Part shown: positions 1 to 6,615 of the stretch, one piece after another
Layout: the number at the start of each line of letters is the position of its first letter
How positions within the stretch are numbered: the first letter of the stretch is position 1
Assembly: GCA_937959065.1 (NCBI GenBank)
Contig: CALGOI010000283.1
Location: 1-19,434 of the forward strand
Reading direction: 5' to 3'
Source: an uncultured Ignavibacteriota bacterium
Lineage (GTDB): Bacteria; Bacteroidota; Ignavibacteria; Tepidaquicellales; Tepidaquicellaceae
Length of the DNA: 19,434 nucleotides
The notes under the pieces: model-generated
The model's database searches: none
What the model saw: the letters and a program-made list of their open reading frames with translations, nothing else
Told to the model about the DNA's origin: nothing
Made by a program: the position numbers and the translations under genes

Positions 1-1330
1 CTACACCAATCCTCTTTCTCAGATATTCCTTTGAATAATTATTCAGCTTAACACCGTCCAGTATTATCTCTCCTTTAGAAGGTTCGAAGAACCTCATAAG
101 CAGTGAGATGATCGTGGACTTACCGGCGCCTGTTGGACCCAGCAGGGCAACTTTCTCACCCGGTTTTACTTTAAAGCTTATATTATTGAGAACGTGACCT
201 TCTTTTTCGTTTTCATACTTGAACTCAACATTTTTGAATTCGATCTCTCCTTTAACACCCTCACCCTTGTGTATCTTTCCGGTATAGTCTTCGGCTTCAG
301 TATCGAGAATAGAGAACATCCTCTTCATCGCAACAGTCGTCATACCCATTTCGCTCACAAGCTGTCCGATCCGTCTGACAGGCCAAATCACAAACATAGA
401 GTAAGAGTAGAATGCCGCGAGTTCACCCGGTGTAATCTGTCCGCTTATTGTAAAGTATCCACCGGCTAATACCGATACTGCAACCTGCGAGTAAACAATC
501 GTATCTGAAATAGGCCAGAATAATGAATGAACCCGGGTGAGTTTAATACCCCACTCACGTTTTGATGCATTCTGGGCAGTGAACTTCTCTATCTCATAAT
601 CTTCCTTCGCAAAAGCCTTAACTACCCTGATGCCGGAAAGATTTTCCTGCACCATGATCGAGAGCTTGTCCTGCTCCTTCTCGTGCCTGTCCCATATTTC
701 GCTCTCCTTTTTGAAAAAGATCACAGAGCCGATCAGTATAAGCGGTACGAGTGAAACAGCAATGAGCGCATACTCAGGAAGTATAGTCATCATCATAAAG
801 AACGCCGTTCCAAATATCGCCATCATCCGGATCATATCGACAACCTGTGTGGACGCGAATTTTCTCACAGTCTCTACATCACCCGTACATCTCTGTATCA
901 ACTCACCCGTAGGTGTTTTTGAATGATAAGCGAGAGGTAACGCCTGTATGTGCGAGAATAGCTTATCACGGAGTTTCTTTATTGCCTTCTCAGTAGAGCC
1001 GGAAGTAATAGCACTCGATGAAAATGAAAATATTCCACGAACCAAAGATATAATAAGAAATATCACACCCAGGTATATCAGTATGATGTGAAAGTTCTCT
1101 ACCTTTAGCTCCGGCAGGACCGAATAGAACATATTTGTGATTATATCATTAGATTTCAGAACCTGTGAATTACCTGTACTGAAATAGGATATAATCTTAT
1201 CAATGGCAATCTGCAGGACCCTGGGCTCAAGCATCCTGATAAAGGTGGATATTATGAGGAAGAAACCCGCGAGCAGATAGTATTTCTTCCACTTATCTAA
1301 AATTCGAAAAAGACTCTTTATATTATTCAT
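1..1330 (-). CDS. ABC-type exporter, fused membrane and ATPase domains (partial, 3' end outside window)
   Basis: The 443 codons visible start at ATG 1330 and remain open to the left edge, so the C-terminal part of the ATPase domain is missing. Residues 1 to about 340 form a six-helix type I exporter membrane domain: the first helix follows MNNIKSLFRILDKWKKYYLL, and the typical motifs TGELIQRCTGDVETVR and QENLSGIRVVKAFAKE are present. The nucleotide-binding domain follows, with Walker A GPTGAGKST at residues 398-406; the Q-loop, signature and Walker B lie outside the window. This half-transporter layout is that of the MsbA/multidrug/lipid exporter family, which works as a homo- or heterodimer in the inner membrane. 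The substrate cannot be told. The start codon lies only 28 nt beyond the U-tract of a strong terminator, with no consensus promoter in between, so expression may depend on read-through of that terminator. Confidence 0.93.
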   Translation of the reverse strand, partial: MNNIKSLFRILDKWKKYYLLAGFFLIISTFIRMLEPRVLQIAIDKIISYFSTGNSQVLKSNDIITNMFYSVLPELKVENFHIILIYLGVIFLIISLVRGIFSFSSSAITSGSTEKAIKKLRDKLFSHIQALPLAYHSKTPTGELIQRCTGDVETVRKFASTQVVDMIRMMAIFGTAFFMMMTILPEYALIAVSLVPLILIGSVIFFKKESEIWDRHEKEQDKLSIMVQENLSGIRVVKAFAKEDYEIEKFTAQNASKREWGIKLTRVHSLFWPISDTIVYSQVAVSVLAGGYFTISGQITPGELAAFYSYSMFVIWPVRRIGQLVSEMGMTTVAMKRMFSILDTEAEDYTGKIHKGEGVKGEIEFKNVEFKYENEKEGHVLNNISFKVKPGEKVALLGPTGAGKSTIISLLMRFFEPSKGEIILDGVKLNNYSKEYLRKRIGV

Positions 1331-1358
1331 TATTATGTAGTTAAAACTTAATTTATCC

Positions 1359-1399
1359 AAAAAAAAACCGCGAACACTTTATTAGTATCCGCGGTTTTT
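1359..1399 (-). terminator. Strong intrinsic terminator / possible attenuator before the ABC exporter gene
   Basis: Read on the minus strand, a 10-bp stem (arms 1390-1399 and 1363-1372, AAAAACCGCG with CGCGGTTTTT) encloses a 17-nt loop and runs into nine T in total. It sits between the stop of the 43-codon ORF (1422) and the exporter start (1330). An 11-nt upstream segment (minus strand of 1464-1474) can pair with the 5' arm, so this could be a regulated attenuator rather than a simple end of transcript. Confidence 0.85.
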
Positions 1400-1421
1400 G
1401 AAACTCTTTTGCTTTAGTGAC

Positions 1422-1553
1422 TTATCTCTTATGTACTCCTTCATTGTTTAAAGAGATATCTCTAAACCACGGATGGCCGTAATTATCCCTAGTTTGGACC
1501 GGGATAAATCCGATGACGGATTTCGCCATATGTTTGTATAAGTTTTGGATCAT
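1422..1553 (-). CDS. Putative 43-residue small protein or leader peptide
   Basis: A short ORF (ATG at 1553, TAA at 1422-1424) encodes a basic, non-hydrophobic peptide that begins MIQNLYKHMAKSVIGF and ends NNEGVHKR. I do not recognise the family; there is no signal peptide and no Cys pair. It has its own transcription signals: a consensus promoter at 1605-1635 about 50-80 nt upstream and a strong terminator at 1359-1399. A GAGG lies about 16 nt before the ATG, further than usual, so ribosome binding is not decisive. The coding stretch is also unusually rich in hairpins, so the region may instead be a structured regulatory RNA and the ORF fortuitous, or it may be a leader peptide controlling the exporter downstream. 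Confidence 0.5.
   Translation of the reverse strand: MIQNLYKHMAKSVIGFIPVQTRDNYGHPWFRDISLNNEGVHKR
1452..1523 (-). ncRNA. Row of four consecutive short hairpins inside the exporter leader
   Basis: On the minus-strand transcript there are, in order: AAATCCG-TCAT-CGGATTT (1506-1523, 7-bp stem, 4-nt loop); TATCCC and GGGATA separated by 11 nt (1484-1506); ACGG-CCAT-CCGT (1469-1480); and the 12-nt palindrome AGAGATATCTCT (1452-1463). The first two share one base and the rest are separated by 0-5 nt. Together with the downstream terminator this resembles a cis-acting structured leader. It matches no riboswitch class I can name. Confidence 0.4.
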
Positions 1554-1604
1554 CTTTTTATTTTCTAATCCTCATTAATTATAATAAAGTGGTTTAAAGA
1601 TATA

Positions 1605-1635
1605 CAAAGATATTGAGTTTAATTTTAAAATTCAA
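1605..1635 (-). promoter_or_regulatory. Bacteroidota-type promoter for the small ORF / exporter leader
   Basis: On the minus strand TTG (1633-1635) is followed after exactly 20 nt by TATCTTTG (1605-1612), a full match to the Bacteroidota sigma consensus TTG-N(17-23)-TAnnTTTG. Transcription would start a few bases below 1605, giving roughly a 45-nt leader before the 43-codon ORF. The same 20-nt spacing recurs at 5735-5765 and 11413-11443. Confidence 0.7.
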
Positions 1636-1665
1636 CTCGTGTACGAAAAATTTTTTACAAAGGTT

Positions 1666-2775
1666 TCATTCTGCGTAAAAATCGTTATAAATTTTTTCAA
1701 TGTTGCCATCCAGTAAACGGCCGTTATTAACGTTTTCAATCAGGTACTCCTGAAACGTCTTACCATCAATAGGATATCCGTCCTTTTTCATCATAGTATA
1801 AAGGACCGGAGCAAGCACGTGCATGCCTCCGTCGAGGTCTTTCCATCTTTTAGCAGGGTCAGGGTAAATACCGAATTTATCACTGATTGACTGGTCGAGC
1901 GCTTTCACGCAGTCCTCCTCTATCAAACCTTCGAGTGATGTATAACCCGACGACTGATCCCTGTTATTGAAGGCATCTATCAGAAATTTTTCATTCTTCA
2001 ACTTTTCAACGGTGACAATAAGCTCTTCGTTTTTCCAATCGAAAGGCGGATGCATCATCTCGTGAATTGCTGTATTTAATACAATTTTGTATGGCCAAGC
2101 AACGTCGGTAAGAAAACGTGTACCTGTTATTTTAATGCCGTGCGGCTGTGAATAATATAAAACATAAACGGTTATAGTATCGGATTCAAGTTTGTGTCCA
2201 AGGTATGCTTCAACTTCCCTAATAACGTCATTCTTTCCCATCGATTCCTCAAGTTCCGCAATAAAACCGGATACCTTTGGATAAATATTTTCCTGCCAAT
2301 AGCCTGTAAAATAAATATCATTTAGGAAAGGGAGGATTACTTTAAGTTCAGGAAGTGCTGAGGAAAAAATCTCCCATCCTTCGTCGCTGTAATAAGGAGT
2401 CTTCTTGAACCGTTCTTTTATTTCCTCTTCTCTGTCCAGCCAAGCGATCATACCATCCAGAGATTCCTCTTCATAGACAGAAAAATGCAAGCAGAGGTAT
2501 GCTGAAATTATCCTTCCGTTCTCATCTTTGAGTTTACGTTTTAATTCGGATAGCGCGGTAACAGCTTCAGGGGTAAGCTTAGCTTTAAATTTATCATACT
2601 CTTCCTGGTAATACTTCAGATAATAAGGATCCCCGGTTAAAGTATTCAGCAGGCATAGTGCATCAAATTTCAGAGAGGGTTTAATATTCCAATTAGTCAA
2701 AGAATTCTGAGCGTTAAGGTTAGAAGTGAATAATAATATAGCCAGTATAGCTATTATTTTAAATCGAAATAACAT
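1666..2775 (-). CDS. Secreted putative zinc metallopeptidase (HExxH), family not recognised
   Basis: The 369-residue product starts MLFRFKIIAILAILLF with a classical signal peptide ending near NLNAQ. The central motif IHEMMH (His238, Glu239, His242 from this start) is a zinc-protease HExxH, and an acidic GLIEED segment about 44 residues later (Glu286 or a neighbour) could supply the third ligand as in gluzincins. The rest is helical and I cannot assign a named peptidase family. A longer reading frame reaches 2817, but that start falls inside the terminator hairpin at 2816-2842 and would put 14 residues before the signal peptide, so ATG 2775 is preferred. No T9SS tail is present, so the protein is probably periplasmic or anchored. 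No clear promoter is visible in the 40 nt upstream. Confidence 0.7.
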   Translation of the reverse strand: MLFRFKIIAILAILLFTSNLNAQNSLTNWNIKPSLKFDALCLLNTLTGDPYYLKYYQEEYDKFKAKLTPEAVTALSELKRKLKDENGRIISAYLCLHFSVYEEESLDGMIAWLDREEEIKERFKKTPYYSDEGWEIFSSALPELKVILPFLNDIYFTGYWQENIYPKVSGFIAELEESMGKNDVIREVEAYLGHKLESDTITVYVLYYSQPHGIKITGTRFLTDVAWPYKIVLNTAIHEMMHPPFDWKNEELIVTVEKLKNEKFLIDAFNNRDQSSGYTSLEGLIEEDCVKALDQSISDKFGIYPDPAKRWKDLDGGMHVLAPVLYTMMKKDGYPIDGKTFQEYLIENVNNGRLLDGNIEKIYNDFYAE

Positions 2776-2815
2776 ATGTGAATGTACGGAAGGTGGCGGG
2801 AAAAGTTTAATAAAC

Positions 2816-2842
2816 AAAAAGGCGGGACAAACCCGCCTTTTT
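2816..2842 (-). terminator. Intrinsic terminator after the T9SS-sorted protein gene
   Basis: A perfect 11-bp stem, AAAAAGGCGGG with CCCGCCTTTTT, and a 5-nt loop lie 5 nt below the stop codon at 2848. The T-rich 3' arm points leftward for the minus strand; the symmetric A/T arms could also work on the plus strand. Its position rules out the 2817 start of the next gene. Confidence 0.9.
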
Positions 2843-2847
2843 GTGAA

Positions 2848-3753
2848 TTACTTTACAAGCAGCATCTTTCTGCTTTCGTAAAACGAATTACTCCGCAGTG
2901 TATATAAATATACTCCACTAGTTAATGAACCGGCGTCGAAGTTTACAGAGTAGGTACCGGCATTATAAGTTCCGTTTACAAGCTCAGCGACCTCACGGCC
3001 CGAAATGTCGAACACCCTCAGCACGACAAATCCGGGCTTAGCGAGATCGTATTTAATAGTTGTAATTGGATTAAAAGGATTTGGGTAATTTTGATAAAGA
3101 TGATACTCATATGGTATCTCAGTTCCTAATTGATGTACTCCTACAGAAAAGCTTTGCCCTTCGACAGCTTTATATAGTTTATTGATATTTATATTACCGT
3201 AACGGTCAGTTGTACCGGACGGCCAATCTATGATTACAGAATCAATCACAGTAGAATTTCCCAGTCCGAAATGCTGTTCGAGATTTTGCGCACAATATCC
3301 ATCCTGCCCCTGAACTATCCTTGTTTGCAATACGGTATTTCCATTAATAGAAGACTGAATTCTGATAGCAGCTCCGATACCTGAAGCATTTGAAGTTACC
3401 CCCTCACATTTAATTCCAATCCAGGAGTTACCCGAGGCATCATCATTTCGGAATAAAATGTTATTATTACTGCCCCCGCTAACATTAACGCGAGCACCAA
3501 ACATATCCAGATCACCGTCCCTGTCATAATCACCCCAGCTGTGCCCGTATGTCCGAAAATTATTCTGTCCGGCCGAAGGACCATTTGTTACAAACAAATC
3601 CAGTAAACCGTCATTATCATAATCTATCCAGGTGACAGCTCTCGAATCACCGCCATCGTTTACAGGGTTACCTGTTGTTATTTTGGTAAAAGTCTGGGAA
3701 AAAACTGTGACAGGCAATAGAACCAGTATTAAAGAAAGTAATGGGTGTCTCAT
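2848..3753 (-). CDS. T9SS-sorted VCBS/FG-GAP and ASPIC-UnbV domain protein, unusually short
   Basis: From ATG 3753 the 301-residue product begins with signal peptide MRHPLLSLILVLLPVTVFSQ. Two Ca-binding VCBS/FG-GAP-type segments follow (WIDYDNDGLLDLFVTNG and WGDYDRDGDLDMFGA). Then comes an ASPIC/UnbV-type domain (GIGAAIRI, VQGQDGYCAQNLEQHFGLG, IDWPSGTTDRY). The C-terminal 85 or so residues are a T9SS type A sorting domain (NYPNPFNPITTIKYDL ... SGVYLYTL ... RKMLLVK). The protein is predicted to be exported across the outer membrane and surface-bound or released. Relatives usually carry four or more repeats with NNGDGTF-type linkers between the Asp-rich loops; here those linkers are missing, so the protein looks internally shortened. 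An in-frame TTG at 3777 is a less likely start. Confidence 0.88.
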   Translation of the reverse strand: MRHPLLSLILVLLPVTVFSQTFTKITTGNPVNDGGDSRAVTWIDYDNDGLLDLFVTNGPSAGQNNFRTYGHSWGDYDRDGDLDMFGARVNVSGGSNNNILFRNDDASGNSWIGIKCEGVTSNASGIGAAIRIQSSINGNTVLQTRIVQGQDGYCAQNLEQHFGLGNSTVIDSVIIDWPSGTTDRYGNININKLYKAVEGQSFSVGVHQLGTEIPYEYHLYQNYPNPFNPITTIKYDLAKPGFVVLRVFDISGREVAELVNGTYNAGTYSVNFDAGSLTSGVYLYTLRSNSFYESRKMLLVK

Positions 3754-3777
3754 TTTTAAAATTATATAATTAACCAA

Positions 3778-3905
3778 ATTACAATCTATTAATTAATTTA
3801 ATCCCATCAAAAGATTTTTCTCTACCATTCATAGGTTTCTATTTGAAACATTCTCACTGAAATTAGCGAATAATCTATAAAAATTAAGATTTAGCATATA
3901 ACCCT
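3778..3905. other. Divergent intergenic region
   Basis: This 128-bp AT-rich gap separates the minus-strand T9SS gene from the plus-strand gene at 3906 and must hold promoters for both. No full TTG-N20-TAnnTTTG match was found on either strand. On the minus strand GTAATTTGG (near 3775-3783) is a one-base-short version of the -7 element, too weak to call. Confidence 0.3.
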
Positions 3906-5345
3906 ATGACTCCTTCAAATGAATTGTTTGAGTTAATCAAATCTCTCAATAAGACCGAAAAAAGATATATAAAGCTGAATTTTTCCCCAAATGAAGATGC
4001 AAAATATAGAATGCTTTTCGATGAAATAGACAAACAGGGAACATACGATGAGAATAAGATCAAGGAAAAGTTTAAAAGTGAGAAATTTATTAAGCAATTA
4101 ACTTTTACTAAGCACTATCTCTATAATATCATCCTGAATCTGCTTATCTCCTATAACCGGGCTAACTCAACAGAAACGCAAATGACAGAGCTTGTAATAA
4201 AGCTGCGAATTCTCTTCCGGAAGGGATTATTTGTTCAATACTTCAAAACCCTGTTAAAATATAAAGCGAAAGCAGCCGAATATGAAAAGCACTATATATT
4301 GATTGAACTGATCCGGATGCAAAGACTTGTAATGGAAGCAAGGAAGTTTAGATCAGCAAATTCAGCAGATATTTATGCAGAAGAGAAGGATATACTACAG
4401 AAGATTGAAAACATTGGAGAGTATTCAAAATTATTTAATAAAGCGATGGCGTTAAAGAGAAAATCCGGTATAACTGGTAAGCAAACCGCTTCAAAGGCAG
4501 CCGGAGAACTTTTAAATAATGAATTACTAAGAAATATAAAACTCGCTTATTCCACTCAGGCTAAGGAATACTTCTACCATATAAAACAGCAGCTTTATGC
4601 CATTAAGGGGGATAAAAATAATCAATACAAATCCTGCATTAAAAGACTCAAATGTATTGAAAATAATCCAAAACCATTCCTTGACGACATTATTAATACC
4701 AGGAGAGAAGCTCTTTTCACACTTGCTGATCTGAGTATCGACCGTAAGAACGGGGAGCATAAGATTTTCTTAGAAAAGTATTTCAGCTCAAAACAGGGGA
4801 AAAAAATCAAAAGCGCTTTAATCTCTAATTTTATAGAATTGAAATACCATGTTAATATTAATGATTTCAGTATTGATAAAGTTTGCTTTGAACTAGAGGA
4901 TGATCTAAAAAGATACAGGGGTAAACTTGATAAGGACATGGAAATCGAAGCCATGTTTTTGATATCAAAATATTATTTCTATAAAACGGAATTTAGTGCC
5001 GCGCTAAAAAAAAATAATGACATCTTATCTCTTCCAACGGCAAAATTCCGTAAGGACATATATACTTATTCCCGAATTCTTGAGATAATGATACATTTTG
5101 AACTGGAAAACTATGTGCAAGTAGAGTATTTGGTCGATTCGTTGAGGAAACTATTAGGAAAGGAAAAGGAACTAAATTATAATGAACTAAATCAAATAGA
5201 TTTAATCGGGAAAATCCTACCGCCTCGTAATATAGATAGGACATCTCTTTTAAAAGCTATTCAAAGTGAAAAATCCGCTGAAGGCAATAATAGTCAATAT
5301 CTTGATACATTATCCTGGATTAATTCAAAAATTAGTAAACTCTGA
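3906..5345 (+). CDS. Conserved all-helical protein of unknown function
   Basis: The 479-residue soluble protein is the only large plus-strand gene. It begins MTPSNELFELIKSLNKTEKR, a start that resembles a widespread but unnamed Bacteroidota protein family in which this opening is followed by a DEIDKQ...YDENKIKEKFK block and a KHYLYN segment, as here. The protein is Lys/Glu/Leu-rich, without signal peptide, membrane segment or catalytic motif that I can see. The spacing of Tyr, Leu and Ala suggests TPR-like helical hairpins, especially around residues 100-180 and 320-410, so a scaffold role is possible; that is inference. The ATG at 3906 is chosen because it restores the family-like N-terminus. 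Its transcript ends at the shared terminator 5360-5387. Confidence 0.85.
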   Translation: MTPSNELFELIKSLNKTEKRYIKLNFSPNEDAKYRMLFDEIDKQGTYDENKIKEKFKSEKFIKQLTFTKHYLYNIILNLLISYNRANSTETQMTELVIKLRILFRKGLFVQYFKTLLKYKAKAAEYEKHYILIELIRMQRLVMEARKFRSANSADIYAEEKDILQKIENIGEYSKLFNKAMALKRKSGITGKQTASKAAGELLNNELLRNIKLAYSTQAKEYFYHIKQQLYAIKGDKNNQYKSCIKRLKCIENNPKPFLDDIINTRREALFTLADLSIDRKNGEHKIFLEKYFSSKQGKKIKSALISNFIELKYHVNINDFSIDKVCFELEDDLKRYRGKLDKDMEIEAMFLISKYYFYKTEFSAALKKNNDILSLPTAKFRKDIYTYSRILEIMIHFELENYVQVEYLVDSLRKLLGKEKELNYNELNQIDLIGKILPPRNIDRTSLLKAIQSEKSAEGNNSQYLDTLSWINSKISKL

Positions 5346-5359
5346 TGCATATAAACAAA

Positions 5360-5387
5360 AAGCGGTGGGATAGATATCCCACCGCTT
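5360..5387. terminator. Bidirectional terminator between convergent genes
   Basis: An 11-bp perfect stem, AAGCGGTGGGA with TCCCACCGCTT, and a 6-nt loop sit 15 nt after the stop of the plus-strand helical-protein gene and 25 nt beyond the stop of the minus-strand histone-like gene. A run of A before and CTTT after the stem allow it to serve both directions. Confidence 0.88.
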
Positions 5388-5411
5388 CTTTGAAAACTGG
5401 ACTTCAGACCA

Positions 5412-5696
5412 TTACTTGGCGCGATTTAAAGCCCTGATGAGTTGTGCTTTTGTCATTTTGTGTCTGCCGGTGATCTTCTTCTTCTTAGCTTGTTTAAGAA
5501 GTTGATCGACAGTCATTCCTGCCATGCCAGTTGCTTTTTTCTTAGCAGCTTTCTTTCTTCTGGCAGGTGCCTTCTTTCTTCTAGCAGGTGCTTTTTTTCT
5601 GGCAGGCCTCTTAGCTGCTTTTCTTCTAGTGGTCTTCCTTGCCGCTTTCTTCCTGGCAGGTTTCCTCTTTGCAGCTTTTCTTTTGGTCTTAGCCAT
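5412..5696 (-). CDS. Histone H1-like Lys/Ala-rich DNA-binding protein with Rho_N-like C-terminus
   Basis: The 94-residue product has two parts. Residues 1-56 are almost only Lys, Arg, Ala, Pro and Thr in KRKPARKKAARK-type repeats, like the H1-type (Hc1/AlgP-like) nucleoid proteins. Residues 59-94, beginning MTVDQLLKQAKKKK and ending KMTKAQLIRALNRAK, fit the short helix-extended-helix Rho N-terminal/SAP-like fold. A role in DNA compaction or nucleic-acid binding is inferred from composition. It has the strongest Shine-Dalgarno of the window (AAAGGAG, 8 nt before ATG 5696) and its own consensus promoter at 5735-5765, which suggests high expression. The low-complexity stretch creates misleading open frames on the plus strand. 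Confidence 0.87.
   Translation of the reverse strand: MAKTKRKAAKRKPARKKAARKTTRRKAAKRPARKKAPARRKKAPARRKKAAKKKATGMAGMTVDQLLKQAKKKKITGRHKMTKAQLIRALNRAK
5551..5592. repeat. Tandem 21-bp repeat within the histone-like gene
   Basis: Two adjacent 21-bp units (5551-5571 and 5572-5592) differ at only two positions and encode KAPARRK twice. A degenerate third copy follows from about 5593. It shows growth of the basic tail by local duplication, a source of length variation between strains. Confidence 0.75.
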
Positions 5697-5734
5697 GTTT
5701 TGTCTCCTTTAATTGGTTTGAAAAGAACCTTCTA

Positions 5735-5765
5735 CAAAAATATAAAATATAATTTATTAATACAA
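5735..5765 (-). promoter_or_regulatory. Promoter of the histone-like gene
   Basis: On the minus strand TTG (5763-5765), 20 nt, then TATTTTTG (5735-5742) is a full match to TTG-N20-TAnnTTTG. The start of transcription would lie about 30 nt before the ATG at 5696, leaving a short leader that includes AAAGGAG. Confidence 0.75.
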
Positions 5766-5774
5766 AGAAATTTT

Positions 5775-5788
5775 TTGCACAAGTGCAA
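5775..5788. promoter_or_regulatory. Interrupted palindrome just upstream of the histone-like promoter
   Basis: TTGCAC-AA-GTGCAA lies 10 bp beyond the -33 TTG, where an activator or repressor could bind. The stem is too short, and its minus-strand 3' side is A-rich, so it is a poor terminator for the isomerase gene that ends at 5823. The operator call is weak. Confidence 0.25.
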
Positions 5789-5822
5789 TTTTTTTCTATT
5801 GCAAAATAAGTGGTGTTCGGTT

Positions 5823-6614
5823 TTAAAAAACAATTTCACCTTTTAAAAAAGTAACCGCCTTGCCTGTTAAAAATATTCGACCACCATCTAATTTTATTTT
5901 CATACTTCCCCCTCTTAATGAAGCCTGGTACGCAGAAAAACTTTTCTTACCTGTTTTTTGCGACCAATATGGTCCAAGAGCACAATGAGCTGAACCTGTT
6001 ACGGGGTCTTCGTTAATACCCTTTGCAGGAACAAAGTATCGGGATATGAAATCGAACCGTTCGTCAGATGATTTTGAAGTAATTATTGTACCAAACTTTT
6101 TTAGTTTTGACAGAGCAATAAAATCAGGTGACACGCTGAAAACCGCGTCATCATTAGCTAATTCGACTATGTAATTATGTTCTGTCTCAGCTAAACTAAC
6201 AGGTTCTACCCCGAGAGCATTGATGAGCTCCGCATTGAATTCTGAGCCGCTGACTTTAGATGCGGGGAAGTTCATTTCATACTCATCCTTAATATTCTTC
6301 ACGATCAGCTGACCGCTGAGAGTATTAAACTCAGCATCCGCATCTTTGGGGAGCAGTTTTTCTTCCCAGAGTATGTGTGCTGATGCAAGAGTCGCATGAC
6401 CGCATAACTCTACTTCTACCTTTGGAGTGAACCAGCGGAGATTATATTCCCTGTTTTCTTTTTTTACAAAGGCGGTTTCGGATAAATTCATTTCTGCAGC
6501 GATATTTTTCATCAGTTCATCATCTAAATTTTCATCCAATAAACAAACAGCGGCCGGATTTCCTGCAAAATTTCTGTCTGTAAATGCATCGACTGTAAAA
6601 ATTTTCAAACTCAT
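5823..6614 (-). CDS. PhzF-family isomerase/epimerase-like protein
   Basis: The 263-residue protein begins KIFTVDAFTDRNFAGNPAAV and carries the family landmarks: the catalytic-type Glu46 in NLSETAFV, CGHATLASAH (residues 71-80), and NEDPVTGSAHCALGPYW (residues 201-217). The length is usual for the two-lobed diaminopimelate-epimerase-like fold. PhzF itself isomerises a phenazine precursor; most relatives, including this one with no phenazine genes nearby, have unknown substrates. It is cytoplasmic. The start ATG 6614 falls 1 nt after the stop of the upstream protease gene (6616-6618), so the two are translationally close-coupled as the last genes of the seven-gene run. Confidence 0.92.
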   Translation of the reverse strand: MSLKIFTVDAFTDRNFAGNPAAVCLLDENLDDELMKNIAAEMNLSETAFVKKENREYNLRWFTPKVEVELCGHATLASAHILWEEKLLPKDADAEFNTLSGQLIVKNIKDEYEMNFPASKVSGSEFNAELINALGVEPVSLAETEHNYIVELANDDAVFSVSPDFIALSKLKKFGTIITSKSSDERFDFISRYFVPAKGINEDPVTGSAHCALGPYWSQKTGKKSFSAYQASLRGGSMKIKLDGGRIFLTGKAVTFLKGEIVF

Positions 6615-6615
6615 A

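Noticed and set aside
2776..2817. Longer N-terminus for the HExxH protein
   Set aside because: The start would lie within the terminator hairpin at 2816-2842 and add a Pro-rich stretch before the signal peptide.
5551..5610. CRISPR-like or minisatellite array
   Set aside because: The repeats are adjacent without spacers, keep the reading frame and encode the basic tail, so they are coding repeats.
5442..5846. Open frames on the plus strand opposite the histone-like gene
   Set aside because: They are Phe/Leu/Ser-rich mirror images of the Lys/Ala/Arg codons on the minus strand, with no ribosome site or homology-like features.
5823..6614. Phenazine biosynthesis locus
   Set aside because: Only a PhzF-fold protein is present, with no phzA/B/C/D/E/G neighbours; most PhzF-like proteins are not phenazine enzymes.
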